Positions 26,075 to 35,424 are shown, counted from the first letter of the stretch. The stretch: 64,000 bases of DNA from Pirellulales bacterium (GCA_019636335.1 JAHBXR010000003.1:1-64000); one strand, 5' to 3'. Numbers and translations: made by a program. Notes: a model not told the origin generated them from the letters alone.

Positions 26075-27670
26075 ATGACTGCCGCTGAAACGCTTCGCAT
26101 TTTGAGCGATGATCTTCCCCGCGCGCGGCTTACGGCGCGGCTGAGCAAGGCGATCGAGCGCCGCGCCCGTTACGCGCTGCGCCGCCGGAGCGGGCCGGAG
26201 CAGGGGCAGGGGGTCGAGCGAACGCTCGATGGGCTCCTCGGCGCCGTTGCCGGCGGCGAGGTGGCAGAACAGGGAGCGGCGGCGATCTGTGCCGCGGGCG
26301 TGGCGCTGGTCGATTTCGGCGCGGTGGAGTATGCCCGGCGCTGCGTGCAGCAGGCGTTGAAACTGTTTCGCGGCGATGGCGCGCTTCCCGATGCGACGGG
26401 GGGGGCTCCGTCGTTGTTTGCGACGGCCCTGTTTCTGCGACTGGCAGATCGTTTGAACGATGATTCCAAGGCAGAGTTGCCCGTGGGCAAAGTTCTCGCC
26501 GCGTGCGAGTACATCGTGGCGCACCTCGATCGGGGCGGGCGATTGCTCGCGGACGATATGACCAATAGCCTGCCGGATCGCTGGGGATCGCCCCTCGCGC
26601 GACTCGCGTGCCTGGCGCCGGTGGCGAACTTCGCCGCGTGTTGGCAGGAGGGGCACTGGCAGCGCCTGATCGAACGCGCCGTCCAGAGGGCAACGTCAAT
26701 CGTCGAACTGGCGCCCTGGACGACGCCGAGCCACCTCTGGGCGCAGGCCATCGACGCGCTGCTGGAACTCGGCGGCAACGACGCGGCGCGAAGGCACGCG
26801 CGTTGGCTCGATTTGGCGCAGCGCAGCGATGGAGGCGTGGCATCTCGCATCGATGCCGAGGACCTGTCGGCTTGGGCCACGGCGCACGCCGCGGCCGTAT
26901 GGTTCGAACTGGGGAACCGCGAACGTGGCGATCGCGCCATGCAATGGCTGGCGTCCAAGCAGACCGGCGAAGGCCGCTTTGTGGGGAGCGGTGATGATCG
27001 ACTGGTGGCGCACCGCGAGCTGTGGACGACAATCCACTACTTGCGAGCGGCGCAAGCGCAAGTCCGTGCCTCGTTCGCAGGGCAGCGCGCCGACTTGCCC
27101 GAGACCATCGATGCCGCCGACGGTCGCTATCGCGCGGTCGTCCATTGGCTGCGACAGCAGGAGGGATTGGAACGAGTGCTCGATGCGGGCTGCGGAGCGG
27201 GACGCTTTCTGAGACGCCTGCGCGACGAATTGCCGGGACGGCACTGGTTGGGCATCGACGCTTCCGATCGCACGCTGCAACAACTACCCCGGCTGTGCGA
27301 CCTCGAATGGCAGCAGGGCGATCTGCTGCGGCTACCGGTGCAGGACGCCGCTTGCGACGCCGCCTACATGGTCGAAGCGCTCGAGCACTCGCTCGTGCCA
27401 CGACGTGCCGTCGAGGAACTGTGCCGCGCCGTGCGTCCCGGCGGCGTCATCCTGATCATCGACAAATGCCGGTCGCACCAGGCACTCTCGCGGCACGAGC
27501 CCTGGGAACGCTGGTTTGCGGCCGACGAGGTGACTGCCTGGCTCACGCCGCACTGCGAAGACATCGCGGTGACTTCCATTCCCCATGGGCATCACCAGCA
27601 GCCGACGGGGCTGTTTCTTTGCTGGACGGCGCGAAAGCACAATGCCATAGCGCAGCGTCGCGCGGCCTGA
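26075..27670 (+). CDS. Alpha/alpha-toroid protein fused to a SAM-dependent methyltransferase
   Basis: This 531-residue protein starts at ATG 26075, with AAGGA 8 nt upstream. Residues about 1-340 are helical repeats resembling the barrel of prenyltransferase/terpenoid-cyclase-like proteins (ACEYIVAHLDRGGRLLADD…, AMQWLASKQTGEGRFVG…). Residues about 360-500 form a class I methyltransferase: motif I VLDAGCGAGRFL (about 368-379), GIDAS, DLLRLPVQDAACDAAYMVEALEHS and RPGGVILIIDK. It probably methylates a small molecule or glycolipid, with the helical domain recognising the substrate. The fusion is unusual. No glycan or lipid biosynthesis genes lie nearby to guess the substrate. Confidence 0.78.
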   Translation: MTAAETLRILSDDLPRARLTARLSKAIERRARYALRRRSGPEQGQGVERTLDGLLGAVAGGEVAEQGAAAICAAGVALVDFGAVEYARRCVQQALKLFRGDGALPDATGGAPSLFATALFLRLADRLNDDSKAELPVGKVLAACEYIVAHLDRGGRLLADDMTNSLPDRWGSPLARLACLAPVANFAACWQEGHWQRLIERAVQRATSIVELAPWTTPSHLWAQAIDALLELGGNDAARRHARWLDLAQRSDGGVASRIDAEDLSAWATAHAAAVWFELGNRERGDRAMQWLASKQTGEGRFVGSGDDRLVAHRELWTTIHYLRAAQAQVRASFAGQRADLPETIDAADGRYRAVVHWLRQQEGLERVLDAGCGAGRFLRRLRDELPGRHWLGIDASDRTLQQLPRLCDLEWQQGDLLRLPVQDAACDAAYMVEALEHSLVPRRAVEELCRAVRPGGVILIIDKCRSHQALSRHEPWERWFAADEVTAWLTPHCEDIAVTSIPHGHHQQPTGLFLCWTARKHNAIAQRRAA

Positions 27671-27765
27671 CGCCTGGCTCGATCGTGGCCGCCACGTACC
27701 CTGAAAGAGCGGGCGTGGTTTCGCGCAAAGTTTGCTACAGAAACACTTTTCGGCGACAAAATTGC

Positions 27766-27795
27766 TCGACAGGCCGCGCTGGCGGTTCCTATAAT
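27766..27795 (+). promoter_or_regulatory. Sigma70-type promoter of the planctomycete cytochrome gene
   Basis: A -35 box TCGACA (27766-27771, 5/6 to TTGACA), an 18-bp spacer and a perfect -10 TATAAT (27790-27795) stand about 108 nt before the ATG at 27904. This is the best promoter match I found in the window. Confidence 0.75.
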
Positions 27796-27903
27796 GGGAC
27801 TACCTGCCCGAGATCGCAGCTCCGTTGGAGTCCCGCACGCGATCTCACCCGATCTGGTCTGCCGAACGCCGCTTTTCCGACGTCGCCCCGAATACTATCC
27901 GTG

Positions 27904-30354
27904 ATGCGCAAAATCTTGTCGCGAGCAAGCATGGTGAAGCCAGCCGCACGCCGTCCAGCCAGGGCATCGACCGTGGCTTGGCTAGTGGCGATCGGACTGA
28001 TTTGCCTGGCGGCGCACCGGAGCGGGGCGGAAGAAACCGCACCGGCGGAAGAACTTTCGCCCGATGCCTTTTTCGAGCAGCGGGTCACTCCCTTCCTCGA
28101 GACCTACTGCCAGGCCTGTCACACGGGGGATGTGCCCAAGGGGGGCGTGTCGTTCGACGGCTATACCTCGCGGCAATCGCTCCGCGAACATTTGCCGGTT
28201 TGGAAGAAGGTGACCGAGCAACTCGACTTCGAGTCGATGCCCCCGGCGGATGAGCTGCAGCCGGAGAAAGCGGAACGGCGCGAGATCGTCGAGTGGTTGA
28301 AAACGGTCGGCACGGCGCCAGATAGTGGCGGGCCGGTCGATCCGGGGCGCGTCACGATTCGGCGTTTGAACCGCGCGGAATACAACAACACGATTCGCGA
28401 TCTGGTCGGAGTCGAGATCGATGCGGCGGCCGATTTTCCGGCCGACGACGTCGGCTACGGCTTCGACAACATCGGTGATGTGCTCTCGATGCCGCCGGTG
28501 CTGCTCGAAAAGTTTCTCGATGCGGCGGAGAAAGTCACCAACGCCGCGATTCGGACCGTCGATCAGAATCTCTCGACCGTGCGCCGGTTCGACGCCGGCG
28601 ACAAACGGGTCGAAGGGGGCATGGCGGCCGATACGACGCGCAATCTCTACTCGCAGGGAGAGATCTTCGTCGAGCCGGATTTTCCCGTTGCGGGCGAATA
28701 CATTCTCCGCGCGTCGGCCTTCGGCGATCAGGCTGGCGGCGAGCCGGTGAAGATGGGCTTCCACCTCGGTCGCGATCATCTCGACGTGGTTGACGTGCCT
28801 GCGGAGGTGGAAACGCCGGGGGTGTACGAGGTCCGGGCCCAGGCGCAGGCCGGCCGGCACCGATTCGCCGTTTCGTTCGACAACGACTACTACCGCACCA
28901 AGGGGCCGGAAGAGGAACGGGGGGATCGGAATCTCTACGTCTCGTTTCTCGAAGTCGAGGGGCCGATCGCGCTAGAGCCCACGCCTCTGCCCGAGAGTCA
29001 TCGGCGAATCATCTATCGCACGCCGGCCGAAGGAGAGGCCGACGATGCCTGCGCCCGAGAGTTGCTTGTGAAGTTTGCCTCGCGCGCGTTCCGCCGTCCG
29101 GCCACCGACGACGAAGTGACGCGCCTGGTCGAGTTGTTCAAGCTGCGACGGGGCGAGGGGGGGAGTTTCGAGCAGAGCATCCAGTTGGCGGTGACCGCGG
29201 TATTGGTCTCTCCCAGCTTTTTGTTCCGCATCGAGGAAGACCGTCTGCCGAGCGAGCCGGGGGGGATCTCGGCGCCGATCAGCGATTACGAGTTGGCGTC
29301 GCGGCTGTCGTACTTCTTGTGGAGCAGCCTGCCGGACGAGGAGTTGCTCGCCGTTGCCGCTGCCGGCACCCTGCACGAGCCGGCGACGTGCGAGGCGCAG
29401 ATCCGCCGCATGCTGACCGATCCGAAATCGGACGCGCTCGTGCGCAACTTTGCCGATCAGTGGCTGCAGATACGCAGTCTCGATCGATTGGCGCCCGATC
29501 CGAAGTTGTTTCCCGAGTTCGACGAGCTGCTGCGCGCCGCGATGGCGGAGGAATCTCGCCAGTTTTTTGCCGGCGTGATGCGCGAGGATCGTAGCGTGCT
29601 CGAGTTACTCGACGCGAACTACACGTATGTGAACGAGCGTCTCGCCCGCCATTACGGGCTCGAGGGAGTGACGGGCGAGGAGTTCCGGCGCGTCGAGTTG
29701 CCCGCGGGGGCGCGCGGCGGCGTGTTGACACAGGCCTCGGTGCTGACGGTCACGTCGAATCCCACACGCACGTCTCCCGTGAAGCGTGGCAAATGGGTGC
29801 TCGAGACGCTTTTGGGAACGCCCCCGCCCCCGCCGCCAGCCGATGTGCCGCTGTTGGCTGAAGGAGAGCAGGCGGCGTTAACCGGCTCGCTGCGCGAGCG
29901 AATGGTGCAGCATCGCGAGAATCCGAATTGCGCCTCGTGCCACGAACGGATGGATCCGCTGGGTTTTGGACTGGAGAACTTCGACGCCGTTGGCCGATGG
30001 CGCGAAAAGGATGGTGAATTTCCCATCGACCCCTCGGGCACACTTCCCTCGGGCGAAAACTTTGCCGGACCGGCCGAATTGCGCCAGATCCTGCTGGGGA
30101 GCTCCGGAGAATTCCGCCGTTCGCTGGCCGAAAAGCTCCTGACCTATGCCCTGGGTCGCGGGCTGGAGTATTATGACCGCACGGCGGTGGACAGCATCGT
30201 CCACGCGCTAGAGAATAACGGCGACCGCTTTACCCCCCTGGTGACGGCGGTCGTCGCGAGCGATCCCTTCCGGCTGCGACGCGCAACGCAAGTCGCGGCC
30301 ACCGACAGCCCGCCTGTGGAACCCGCCGAGAACTCTGCTGGAGAGACCCCATGA
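27904..30354 (+). CDS. Planctomycete-type cytochrome with DUF1587/DUF1592/DUF1588/DUF1585 domains
   Basis: This 816-residue exported protein (signal peptide …STVAWLVAIGLICLAAH) starts with a haem-type motif CQACH (69-73) in a planctomycete cytochrome domain. It continues with DUF1587 (RRLNRAEYNNTIRDLVGVEI), a long beta-rich middle, DUF1595-like LLVKFASRAFRRPATDDEV, DUF1592 (SPSFLFRIEED…ELASRLSYFLWSSLPD), DUF1588 (LTVTSNPTRTSPVKRGKWVLE) and DUF1585 with a second CASCH (about 677-681, …HERMDPLGFGLENFD). This domain string is a planctomycete hallmark; the biochemistry is unknown. ATG 27931 is an alternative start. The stop overlaps the DUF1552 gene by 4 bp. Confidence 0.92.
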   Translation: MRKILSRASMVKPAARRPARASTVAWLVAIGLICLAAHRSGAEETAPAEELSPDAFFEQRVTPFLETYCQACHTGDVPKGGVSFDGYTSRQSLREHLPVWKKVTEQLDFESMPPADELQPEKAERREIVEWLKTVGTAPDSGGPVDPGRVTIRRLNRAEYNNTIRDLVGVEIDAAADFPADDVGYGFDNIGDVLSMPPVLLEKFLDAAEKVTNAAIRTVDQNLSTVRRFDAGDKRVEGGMAADTTRNLYSQGEIFVEPDFPVAGEYILRASAFGDQAGGEPVKMGFHLGRDHLDVVDVPAEVETPGVYEVRAQAQAGRHRFAVSFDNDYYRTKGPEEERGDRNLYVSFLEVEGPIALEPTPLPESHRRIIYRTPAEGEADDACARELLVKFASRAFRRPATDDEVTRLVELFKLRRGEGGSFEQSIQLAVTAVLVSPSFLFRIEEDRLPSEPGGISAPISDYELASRLSYFLWSSLPDEELLAVAAAGTLHEPATCEAQIRRMLTDPKSDALVRNFADQWLQIRSLDRLAPDPKLFPEFDELLRAAMAEESRQFFAGVMREDRSVLELLDANYTYVNERLARHYGLEGVTGEEFRRVELPAGARGGVLTQASVLTVTSNPTRTSPVKRGKWVLETLLGTPPPPPPADVPLLAEGEQAALTGSLRERMVQHRENPNCASCHERMDPLGFGLENFDAVGRWREKDGEFPIDPSGTLPSGENFAGPAELRQILLGSSGEFRRSLAEKLLTYALGRGLEYYDRTAVDSIVHALENNGDRFTPLVTAVVASDPFRLRRATQVAATDSPPVEPAENSAGETP

Positions 30355-31712
30355 GTCAAAGCTGGCGCATCAGTCGTCGCACGGTGCTGAAGGGATTGGG
30401 CACGACCGTGGCCCTGCCCCTGCTCGATGCGATGCAGCCGCTGCGCGTGCTGGCTGGCGAGGCTTCCGCGGCGTCGGCCACCCCGCCGTTGCGCATGGCG
30501 TTCTTCTTCGTGCCGAACGGGGTCCACATGCCCGACTGGACGCCGGCCACCGATGGCGCGGACTTCGAGCTGCCGGCCACGCTGCAGCCGCTGGCTGCCT
30601 ATCGCGAGTACATGACCGTGCTCACCGGTCTGGCCCACGACAAGGCGAAGGCCAACGGCGACGGGCCGGGGGATCACGCACGCTCCGCGGCCTGCTTCCT
30701 GACGGCGAGCCAACCCTTCAAGACGAGCGGCGCCAATATCAAGGTGGGGGTCTCCGTCGATCAATACGCCGCGCAGCAGATCGGGCAGACGACGCGCTTC
30801 CCCTCGCTCGAATTGGGCATCGAGCGCGGCCTGCAGGCCGGCGGGTGCGACTCGGGCTATAGCTGTGCCTACTCATCGAACATCTCGTGGCGGACCGAAT
30901 CGACCCCGATGGGCAAGGAGATCGATCCGAAGCTCGTCTTCGAACGACTTTTCGGCGGCCCGGACGAGGCGGAATCGCGCGAGGCGCGCCACCAGCGCGA
31001 TCGCTATCGCAAAAGCGTGCTCGACTTCGTTCGCGACGACGCCTCGCGACTCCAGCGGCGCTTGGGCAAGACCGACAACCGCAAGCTCGAAGAATACCTT
31101 AGCGGCGTGCGCGAATTGGAATTGCGCATCCAGCGCGCCGGCGAAGAAGTGGCGATCGAACAGCCCGACATGGAAAAGCCCACGGGCATTCCCAAGGGGG
31201 ACTACCAGCAGCATCTGCGCCTGATGGCGGATATTCTGGCGTTGGCCTTCCAGGGGGATCACACGCGCATCGCCACCTTCATGCTGGCGAACGAGGGGAG
31301 CAATCGACCGTATCCCTTCCTCGAGGTGCGCGAAGGGCATCACGATCTGTCGCACCACGGGAATGACGAAGCGAAGCAGGTCAAGATCAGCAAGATCAAC
31401 CTCTTCCACATGGAGCAGTTCGCCTACTTCGTCGAGCGGCTGGCCGCGATCAAGGAGGGAGAGGGCAACGTGCTGGATCACTCGATGATCCTCTACGGCA
31501 GCGGCATCGGCGACGGCAACCGCCACAACCACGACGATCTGCCCCTGCTGCTCATGGGCAAGGCCAATGGCAAGCTCAGCCCGGGCCGGCACCTGCGCTA
31601 CGAGCCGAACACGCCGGTGGCGAACCTGTTCCTCTCGCTGCTCGATCGCGCCGACGTGAAGATCGACACGATGGGTGATGCGACGGGACGGCTCGAAAAT
31701 CTCTCGGTATGA
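30351..31712 (+). CDS. Tat-exported DUF1552 protein
   Basis: This 453-residue protein has a twin-arginine signal (SRRTVLKGLG) and the DUF1552 body: LRMAFFFVPNGVHMPDW, PGDHARSAACFLT, GDHTRIATFMLANEGSNR and LYGSGIGDGNRHNHDDLPLLL. The fold resembles DUF1501/sulfatase-type metalloproteins, and several His/Asp clusters could bind metal; this is inference. DUF1552 genes sit next to DUF1587-1592-1588-1585 genes throughout Planctomycetes, as here (ATGA overlap), so the two proteins very probably work together outside the cytoplasm. Confidence 0.92.
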   Translation: MSQSWRISRRTVLKGLGTTVALPLLDAMQPLRVLAGEASAASATPPLRMAFFFVPNGVHMPDWTPATDGADFELPATLQPLAAYREYMTVLTGLAHDKAKANGDGPGDHARSAACFLTASQPFKTSGANIKVGVSVDQYAAQQIGQTTRFPSLELGIERGLQAGGCDSGYSCAYSSNISWRTESTPMGKEIDPKLVFERLFGGPDEAESREARHQRDRYRKSVLDFVRDDASRLQRRLGKTDNRKLEEYLSGVRELELRIQRAGEEVAIEQPDMEKPTGIPKGDYQQHLRLMADILALAFQGDHTRIATFMLANEGSNRPYPFLEVREGHHDLSHHGNDEAKQVKISKINLFHMEQFAYFVERLAAIKEGEGNVLDHSMILYGSGIGDGNRHNHDDLPLLLMGKANGKLSPGRHLRYEPNTPVANLFLSLLDRADVKIDTMGDATGRLENLSV

Positions 31713-31737
31713 GCTGATCTCGGTTCCACGAGCGGAG

Positions 31738-31947
31738 GGTAGCACGATTTTCCGCGAGAGGGTTCCGACTCGAACAATACCGAGCCGGAGAATCGTCCGT
31801 GTCGTGTAGCGATTAGAGGATCCATGACGGGCCGACACTTCGTAGTGCGAATCTATCGTCATCCTCTTGTTGCTTCGCAACATCGACCATTTTGCGACTC
31901 TTGTCGCTCCGGTAGGTGAATCGATCCGCAAAATGATCGATGCTACT
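31738..31947. repeat. Intergenic element of two inverted ~87-nt units with a shared hairpin (copy 2)
   Basis: The left unit starts GGTAGCACGAT (31738) and contains hairpin GTCGTGTAGCGAT (31801-31813), followed by TAGAGGATC. The right unit, read on the minus strand, starts AGTAGCATCGATC at 31947 and contains GTTGCGAAGCAAC (31870-31882), followed by AAGAGGATGA. Unit order, spacing and end sequences match copy 1 at 5485-5720, although the variable parts differ. It fills the 237-bp gap between convergent genes, where it could act as a two-way terminator, a processing signal or a non-autonomous mobile element. Confidence 0.75.
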
Positions 31948-31949
31948 CT

Positions 31950-32786
31950 TCAGACGCGGCGCACGACCGGGCCGGGCAGGATTTCACGCAGGTAGGCGGC
32001 CAGGCCTCGTTCCGGCTGCCACTGGCGTGGGTAGCCGAGCGAGCATTCCTCGAAGCGGACGCCGTCGCGCCAGTCGGTGGCGCGGATGTGCAGATGGCCC
32101 GAGACGACGGCGATGGCGTGATAGCGGGTGTGCCAGTCCTCGGTGCGTCGCGTGCCACACCAGAGCGAGAAACGGGGCGCGAGCGGCATCCGCACGAGAT
32201 CTTGCCGCAGGGGAAAATGGTTTACCAGGACCACCGGCAGGCCACGCGGCAGGCGGGCGAGACGCTCCTCGGTCTGGCGGCAGCGAGCCTCGCACCAGGC
32301 GCTGCGCGAGGGATAAGGATCGGGATGGAGAAAGCCTTCGTCGGCCCCCATCACGCCCGATTCGGCCGCCCACTCGAGCGCTTTTTCTAGCCGCACGTCG
32401 ACGGGCCGAAAACTGTAGTCGTAGAGCAAGAAGAGCGGCGCGATGACACAAGGTGGACCTAGCCCGTCCCAGGTGGCGTAGGGATCCTCGGGCGTGAGGG
32501 CTCCGTACGAGCGGCAGAGCTCGACCTGGTGCTCGTACAGTTCCACGCCGCGCAGGCCGTGGGCCGCGCCGGGCAGGGTCCACAGATCGTGGTTGCCTGG
32601 CACCCAAATCAACTGGCGAAAGCGGGGGGCGAGCGTGGCCAGTGCGAATTCGAGATGCTCGGGGGAGTCTCCCACGTCACCGGCCAGAATGAGCCAATCG
32701 CCCGGCCTGGGGAGTAGCTCGAGCAGGGCCTGCCGGTTCACCTCGTAGTCGAGGTGCAAGTCGCTGATGGCGAGAAGTCTACTCAT
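31950..32786 (-). CDS. Calcineurin-like metallophosphoesterase
   Basis: This 278-residue protein has all five metallophosphoesterase motifs: SDLHLD (8-13), GDVGD (about 36-40), GNHD (about 64-67), a late LVNHFPL and GHLH. These bind two metal ions and hydrolyse phosphodiesters or monoesters. The length and the middle insertion (LYDYSFRPVDVRLEKALEW) are typical of cytoplasmic single-domain members; the substrate is unknown. The gene is preceded by 297 bp lacking an obvious gene or terminator, downstream of murA on the same strand. Confidence 0.88.
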   Translation of the reverse strand: MSRLLAISDLHLDYEVNRQALLELLPRPGDWLILAGDVGDSPEHLEFALATLAPRFRQLIWVPGNHDLWTLPGAAHGLRGVELYEHQVELCRSYGALTPEDPYATWDGLGPPCVIAPLFLLYDYSFRPVDVRLEKALEWAAESGVMGADEGFLHPDPYPSRSAWCEARCRQTEERLARLPRGLPVVLVNHFPLRQDLVRMPLAPRFSLWCGTRRTEDWHTRYHAIAVVSGHLHIRATDWRDGVRFEECSLGYPRQWQPERGLAAYLREILPGPVVRRV

Positions 32787-33083
32787 CGGGTGCGCGAAGT
32801 ATTACCTGCCTCATGTCGCGCTTGCGCGGTGCTTCCCACCGCGTGGCGATGCCCTGGATCGGAGATTACGTTCGTTCCGAAGTTCAAGAGGTGGGAAGAA
32901 TATCGTCGCGTGGCGACCGCCCCTTGTCCAGCGTGAAGCGGAAAGTCGAAGGACAAAGCGGCATCCCGATTGGAATTCCTTGATCGGCCAAGGAGGAGAT
33001 ATGAGTAGACGCCCTGAAATCGCGACCCGTTCCAGAAGCGTATCAAATGCCGCGCTGGGATCGTTAGGCCCAGCAGGGACCAC
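32787..33083. other. Intergenic region with an orphan strong ribosome-binding sequence
   Basis: This 297-bp gap lies between two minus-strand genes. On the plus strand an ideal AAGGAGG (32990-32996) precedes ATG 33001, which opens a 66-codon frame running antisense into the 3' end of murA. Codon use in the frame is not GC-biased like the neighbouring genes, so I do not call it a gene. Nothing else was recognised. Confidence 0.4.
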
Positions 33084-34427
33084 TCAGGCGGCATGGCGGC
33101 GGGTGGTGTCGGGACGCCAGGCAGTTGTCGGAACAGGGGGCTCGACGATGCGTTCGATCCGTGCGCCGAGCGCGGCCAGCTTGTCCTCGAGCCGATCGTA
33201 GCCACGATCGAGGTGGTCGATCCGCCGGACGATCGTCTCTCCCTCGGCCACCAGTCCGGCGAGCGCGAGTGCCGCCGCGGCGCGCAGGTCACACGCGGTG
33301 ACCGTGGCGCCCGACAGTCGGCGCACGCCTTCGATGCTCGCCGTCGCGCCGCGGCGCACGATGTCGGCCCCGAGCCTTCGGAATTCATCGACGTGCAGAA
33401 ACCGATCGGCGAAGACGCGATCGATGATCCGGCCGTGTCCCCGGGCGGTGAGCAGCATTGCGGTGAGCAGCGCCTGTACATCCGTCGGCACGCCGGGGTA
33501 AGGCTCGGCAGCTACCCGCAGCGCGCGCAAGCGAGCGGGCGCCGCCAGCGCGATACGTTCGCGTTCGATGACGAGCCTCGCCCCGGCCTGTTCCAGCACC
33601 GCGAGCACGCGGCGCAAATGGGCCGGGCGTGCTCCGGTGAGTTCCACTTCGCCGCCGGTCATGGCGCCGGCGATCAGCAGCGTGGCGGCCTCGATGCGGT
33701 CGGGAATGACCGTGTGCGAGACGCCGCCGAGGCGCTCGACCCCCTCGACACGAATCGTCGGCGTGCCGAGACCATCGATGCGGGCGCCCATGGCGCGGAG
33801 AAAGTTGCCCAGGTCGACGATCTCGGGCTCGACGGCCGCGCCGGTGATCGTGCTCGTGCCGCGCGCGAGCGTCGCCGCGCAGAGAATGTTGGCGGTGCCG
33901 GTGACCGTGGGACCGCGCCGGCCTGCCATGTGGACGCGCGCTCCGCACAGACGTCGGGCACGCGCAATGACGTAGCCGCGGTCGATCTGAATCTCGGCGC
34001 CTAGCGCTTGCAACCCGGCCAGGTGCAAGTCGACCGGGCGATCGCCGATCATGCAGCCCCCCGGCAACGATACGACGGCCCCCCCACGCCTTGCGACCAG
34101 GGGCCCCAGGACACAGAAGCTGGCCCGCATGCGCTCGACGAGCGTGTAGGGGGCAACCACGGGCTCGTCGTCGACGGTCGCGAGGCAGAGCGTATCTTGC
34201 TCGTCGCGCTCGACGGCGACACCAAGTTGGCGGAGCAACTGGGCGAGCGTCTCGACATCGGCCAGGTGGGGCACGCCCGAGAGTCGCACCGGTTCGTCGG
34301 TGAGGAGCGTCGCGGCCATGATGGGCAAGGCGGCATTCTTGGCGCCGCCGACCGCTACACGACCAGCGAGCGCGCGGCCACCGGCGATGCGCAAAACCTG
34401 GCTCGAGGCGTTCGACGGCTGGGCCAT
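33084..34427 (-). CDS. murA: UDP-N-acetylglucosamine 1-carboxyvinyltransferase (MurA)
   Basis: This 447-residue protein catalyses the first committed step of peptidoglycan synthesis, adding enolpyruvate from PEP to UDP-GlcNAc. GGAKNAALPIMAATLL carries the substrate-binding Lys30/Asn31. The catalytic loop keeps Cys125 (LPGGCMIGDRPVDLH), the residue modified by fosfomycin, and PYPGVPTDVQALL holds the catalytic Asp. The segment FADRFLHVDEFRRLGA fits the family. ATG 34427 has GGAG 6 nt upstream; the longer frame starts with TTG. Its presence supports a peptidoglycan wall in this planctomycete. It belongs to the rpmE-prfA-prmC-murA run. Confidence 0.93.
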   Translation of the reverse strand: MAQPSNASSQVLRIAGGRALAGRVAVGGAKNAALPIMAATLLTDEPVRLSGVPHLADVETLAQLLRQLGVAVERDEQDTLCLATVDDEPVVAPYTLVERMRASFCVLGPLVARRGGAVVSLPGGCMIGDRPVDLHLAGLQALGAEIQIDRGYVIARARRLCGARVHMAGRRGPTVTGTANILCAATLARGTSTITGAAVEPEIVDLGNFLRAMGARIDGLGTPTIRVEGVERLGGVSHTVIPDRIEAATLLIAGAMTGGEVELTGARPAHLRRVLAVLEQAGARLVIERERIALAAPARLRALRVAAEPYPGVPTDVQALLTAMLLTARGHGRIIDRVFADRFLHVDEFRRLGADIVRRGATASIEGVRRLSGATVTACDLRAAAALALAGLVAEGETIVRRIDHLDRGYDRLEDKLAALGARIERIVEPPVPTTAWRPDTTRRHAA

Positions 34428-34536
34428 CCTTGGCTCCAAAAGTTGACGGTGCTGCTAGTCGAGGCCCCGTTTCGTTCAGTCACTGTCGCCGGCAACAGTG
34501 GACATAGGGGGGGAGCACATCGCGGCGGCGAGCAGA

Positions 34537-35424
34537 CTACGATTTCCGCCGTAGTTGCACAACACGAGCCAGGCCCGACAGGTCGTTGCGGGTCGGCAAA
34601 AACTCGAAACGGCTCTCTTGGGCGACCAGTTGCTTGACATCCCCTTCGATGGTGGGGCTGATCTCGATCAACAGCACGCCGCCGGGACGCAGCCGTTCTG
34701 CCGCCTGGGGGATGAGCCGTTCGATGACGTCCGTGCCCCGCGGGCCGGCCTCGAGGGCCAGGTGGGGCTCGTAGCGGGCGACGTCGGCTGGCAGTGCCGC
34801 CATCTCGGCGGTGGAGATGTAGGGGGGATTGCTGACGATGAAGTCGAACTGCCGGTCGGCGGCCACCTGGGCAAAGAGATCGCTTTCAGCGAATTTGATC
34901 CGCTCGGCGACGCCGTGTTCGGTGGCATTCGCCTGGGCCACGGCCAGGGCCGGCGCGCTCTTGTCGATGGCGAGCACCTGGGAGCCGGGCACGTACTTCG
35001 CCGCGCAGATGGCCAGAATGCCGCTCCCGGCACCAACATCGGCGATGTCGAACGGGGCGTTCCGTTCGGCTCCGCGCTCCTTGACGAAGTCGAGCAAGGC
35101 CAGGACGACAAACTCCGTTTCGGGGCGGGGAATCAGCACGTCGGGCGTGACGCGAAACGAGAGCGAGTAGAACTCGCGACGTCCCACGAGATAGGCCACC
35201 GGCGTTCCCTCGGCGCGGCGGCGGACCAGCTCGCGAAAGGCGGTCCGGGGCTGCTCGCTCGGTTCCTCGGCGAACTTCGTGTAGAGATCGATCCGCCGGC
35301 AGCCGAGGGCCTCGGCCAGCAGGACTTCGGCATCGAGACGGGGCGAATCGGCGCCACGCTCGCGCAGGTAGTTGCTGGTCCATTCCAGCAGGCGGCCGAT
35401 GGTCCAGGTTTCTGTCTGCGGCAT
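34537..35424 (-). CDS. prmC: Release-factor glutamine methyltransferase (PrmC/HemK)
   Basis: This 295-residue protein has an N-terminal helical domain (YLRERGADSPRLDAEVLLAEALG) and a SAM-binding methyltransferase domain: PRPETEFVVLALLDF, DVGAGSGILAICAAK, then the catalytic NPPY motif in IVSNPPYIS, and PGGVLLIEI. It methylates the Gln of the GGQ motif of release factors. It follows prfA, its substrate gene, on the same strand, the classic arrangement. ATG 35424 gives the normal start; upstream in-frame residues are unlike the family. Confidence 0.95.
   Translation of the reverse strand: MPQTETWTIGRLLEWTSNYLRERGADSPRLDAEVLLAEALGCRRIDLYTKFAEEPSEQPRTAFRELVRRRAEGTPVAYLVGRREFYSLSFRVTPDVLIPRPETEFVVLALLDFVKERGAERNAPFDIADVGAGSGILAICAAKYVPGSQVLAIDKSAPALAVAQANATEHGVAERIKFAESDLFAQVAADRQFDFIVSNPPYISTAEMAALPADVARYEPHLALEAGPRGTDVIERLIPQAAERLRPGGVLLIEISPTIEGDVKQLVAQESRFEFLPTRNDLSGLARVVQLRRKS

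Noticed and set aside
33001..33201. 66-codon plus-strand frame with an ideal AAGGAGG sequence before its ATG
   Set aside because: It runs antisense into murA, its third codon positions are not GC-rich like real genes here, and the peptide shows no signal or motif; the Shine-Dalgarno match may be chance.
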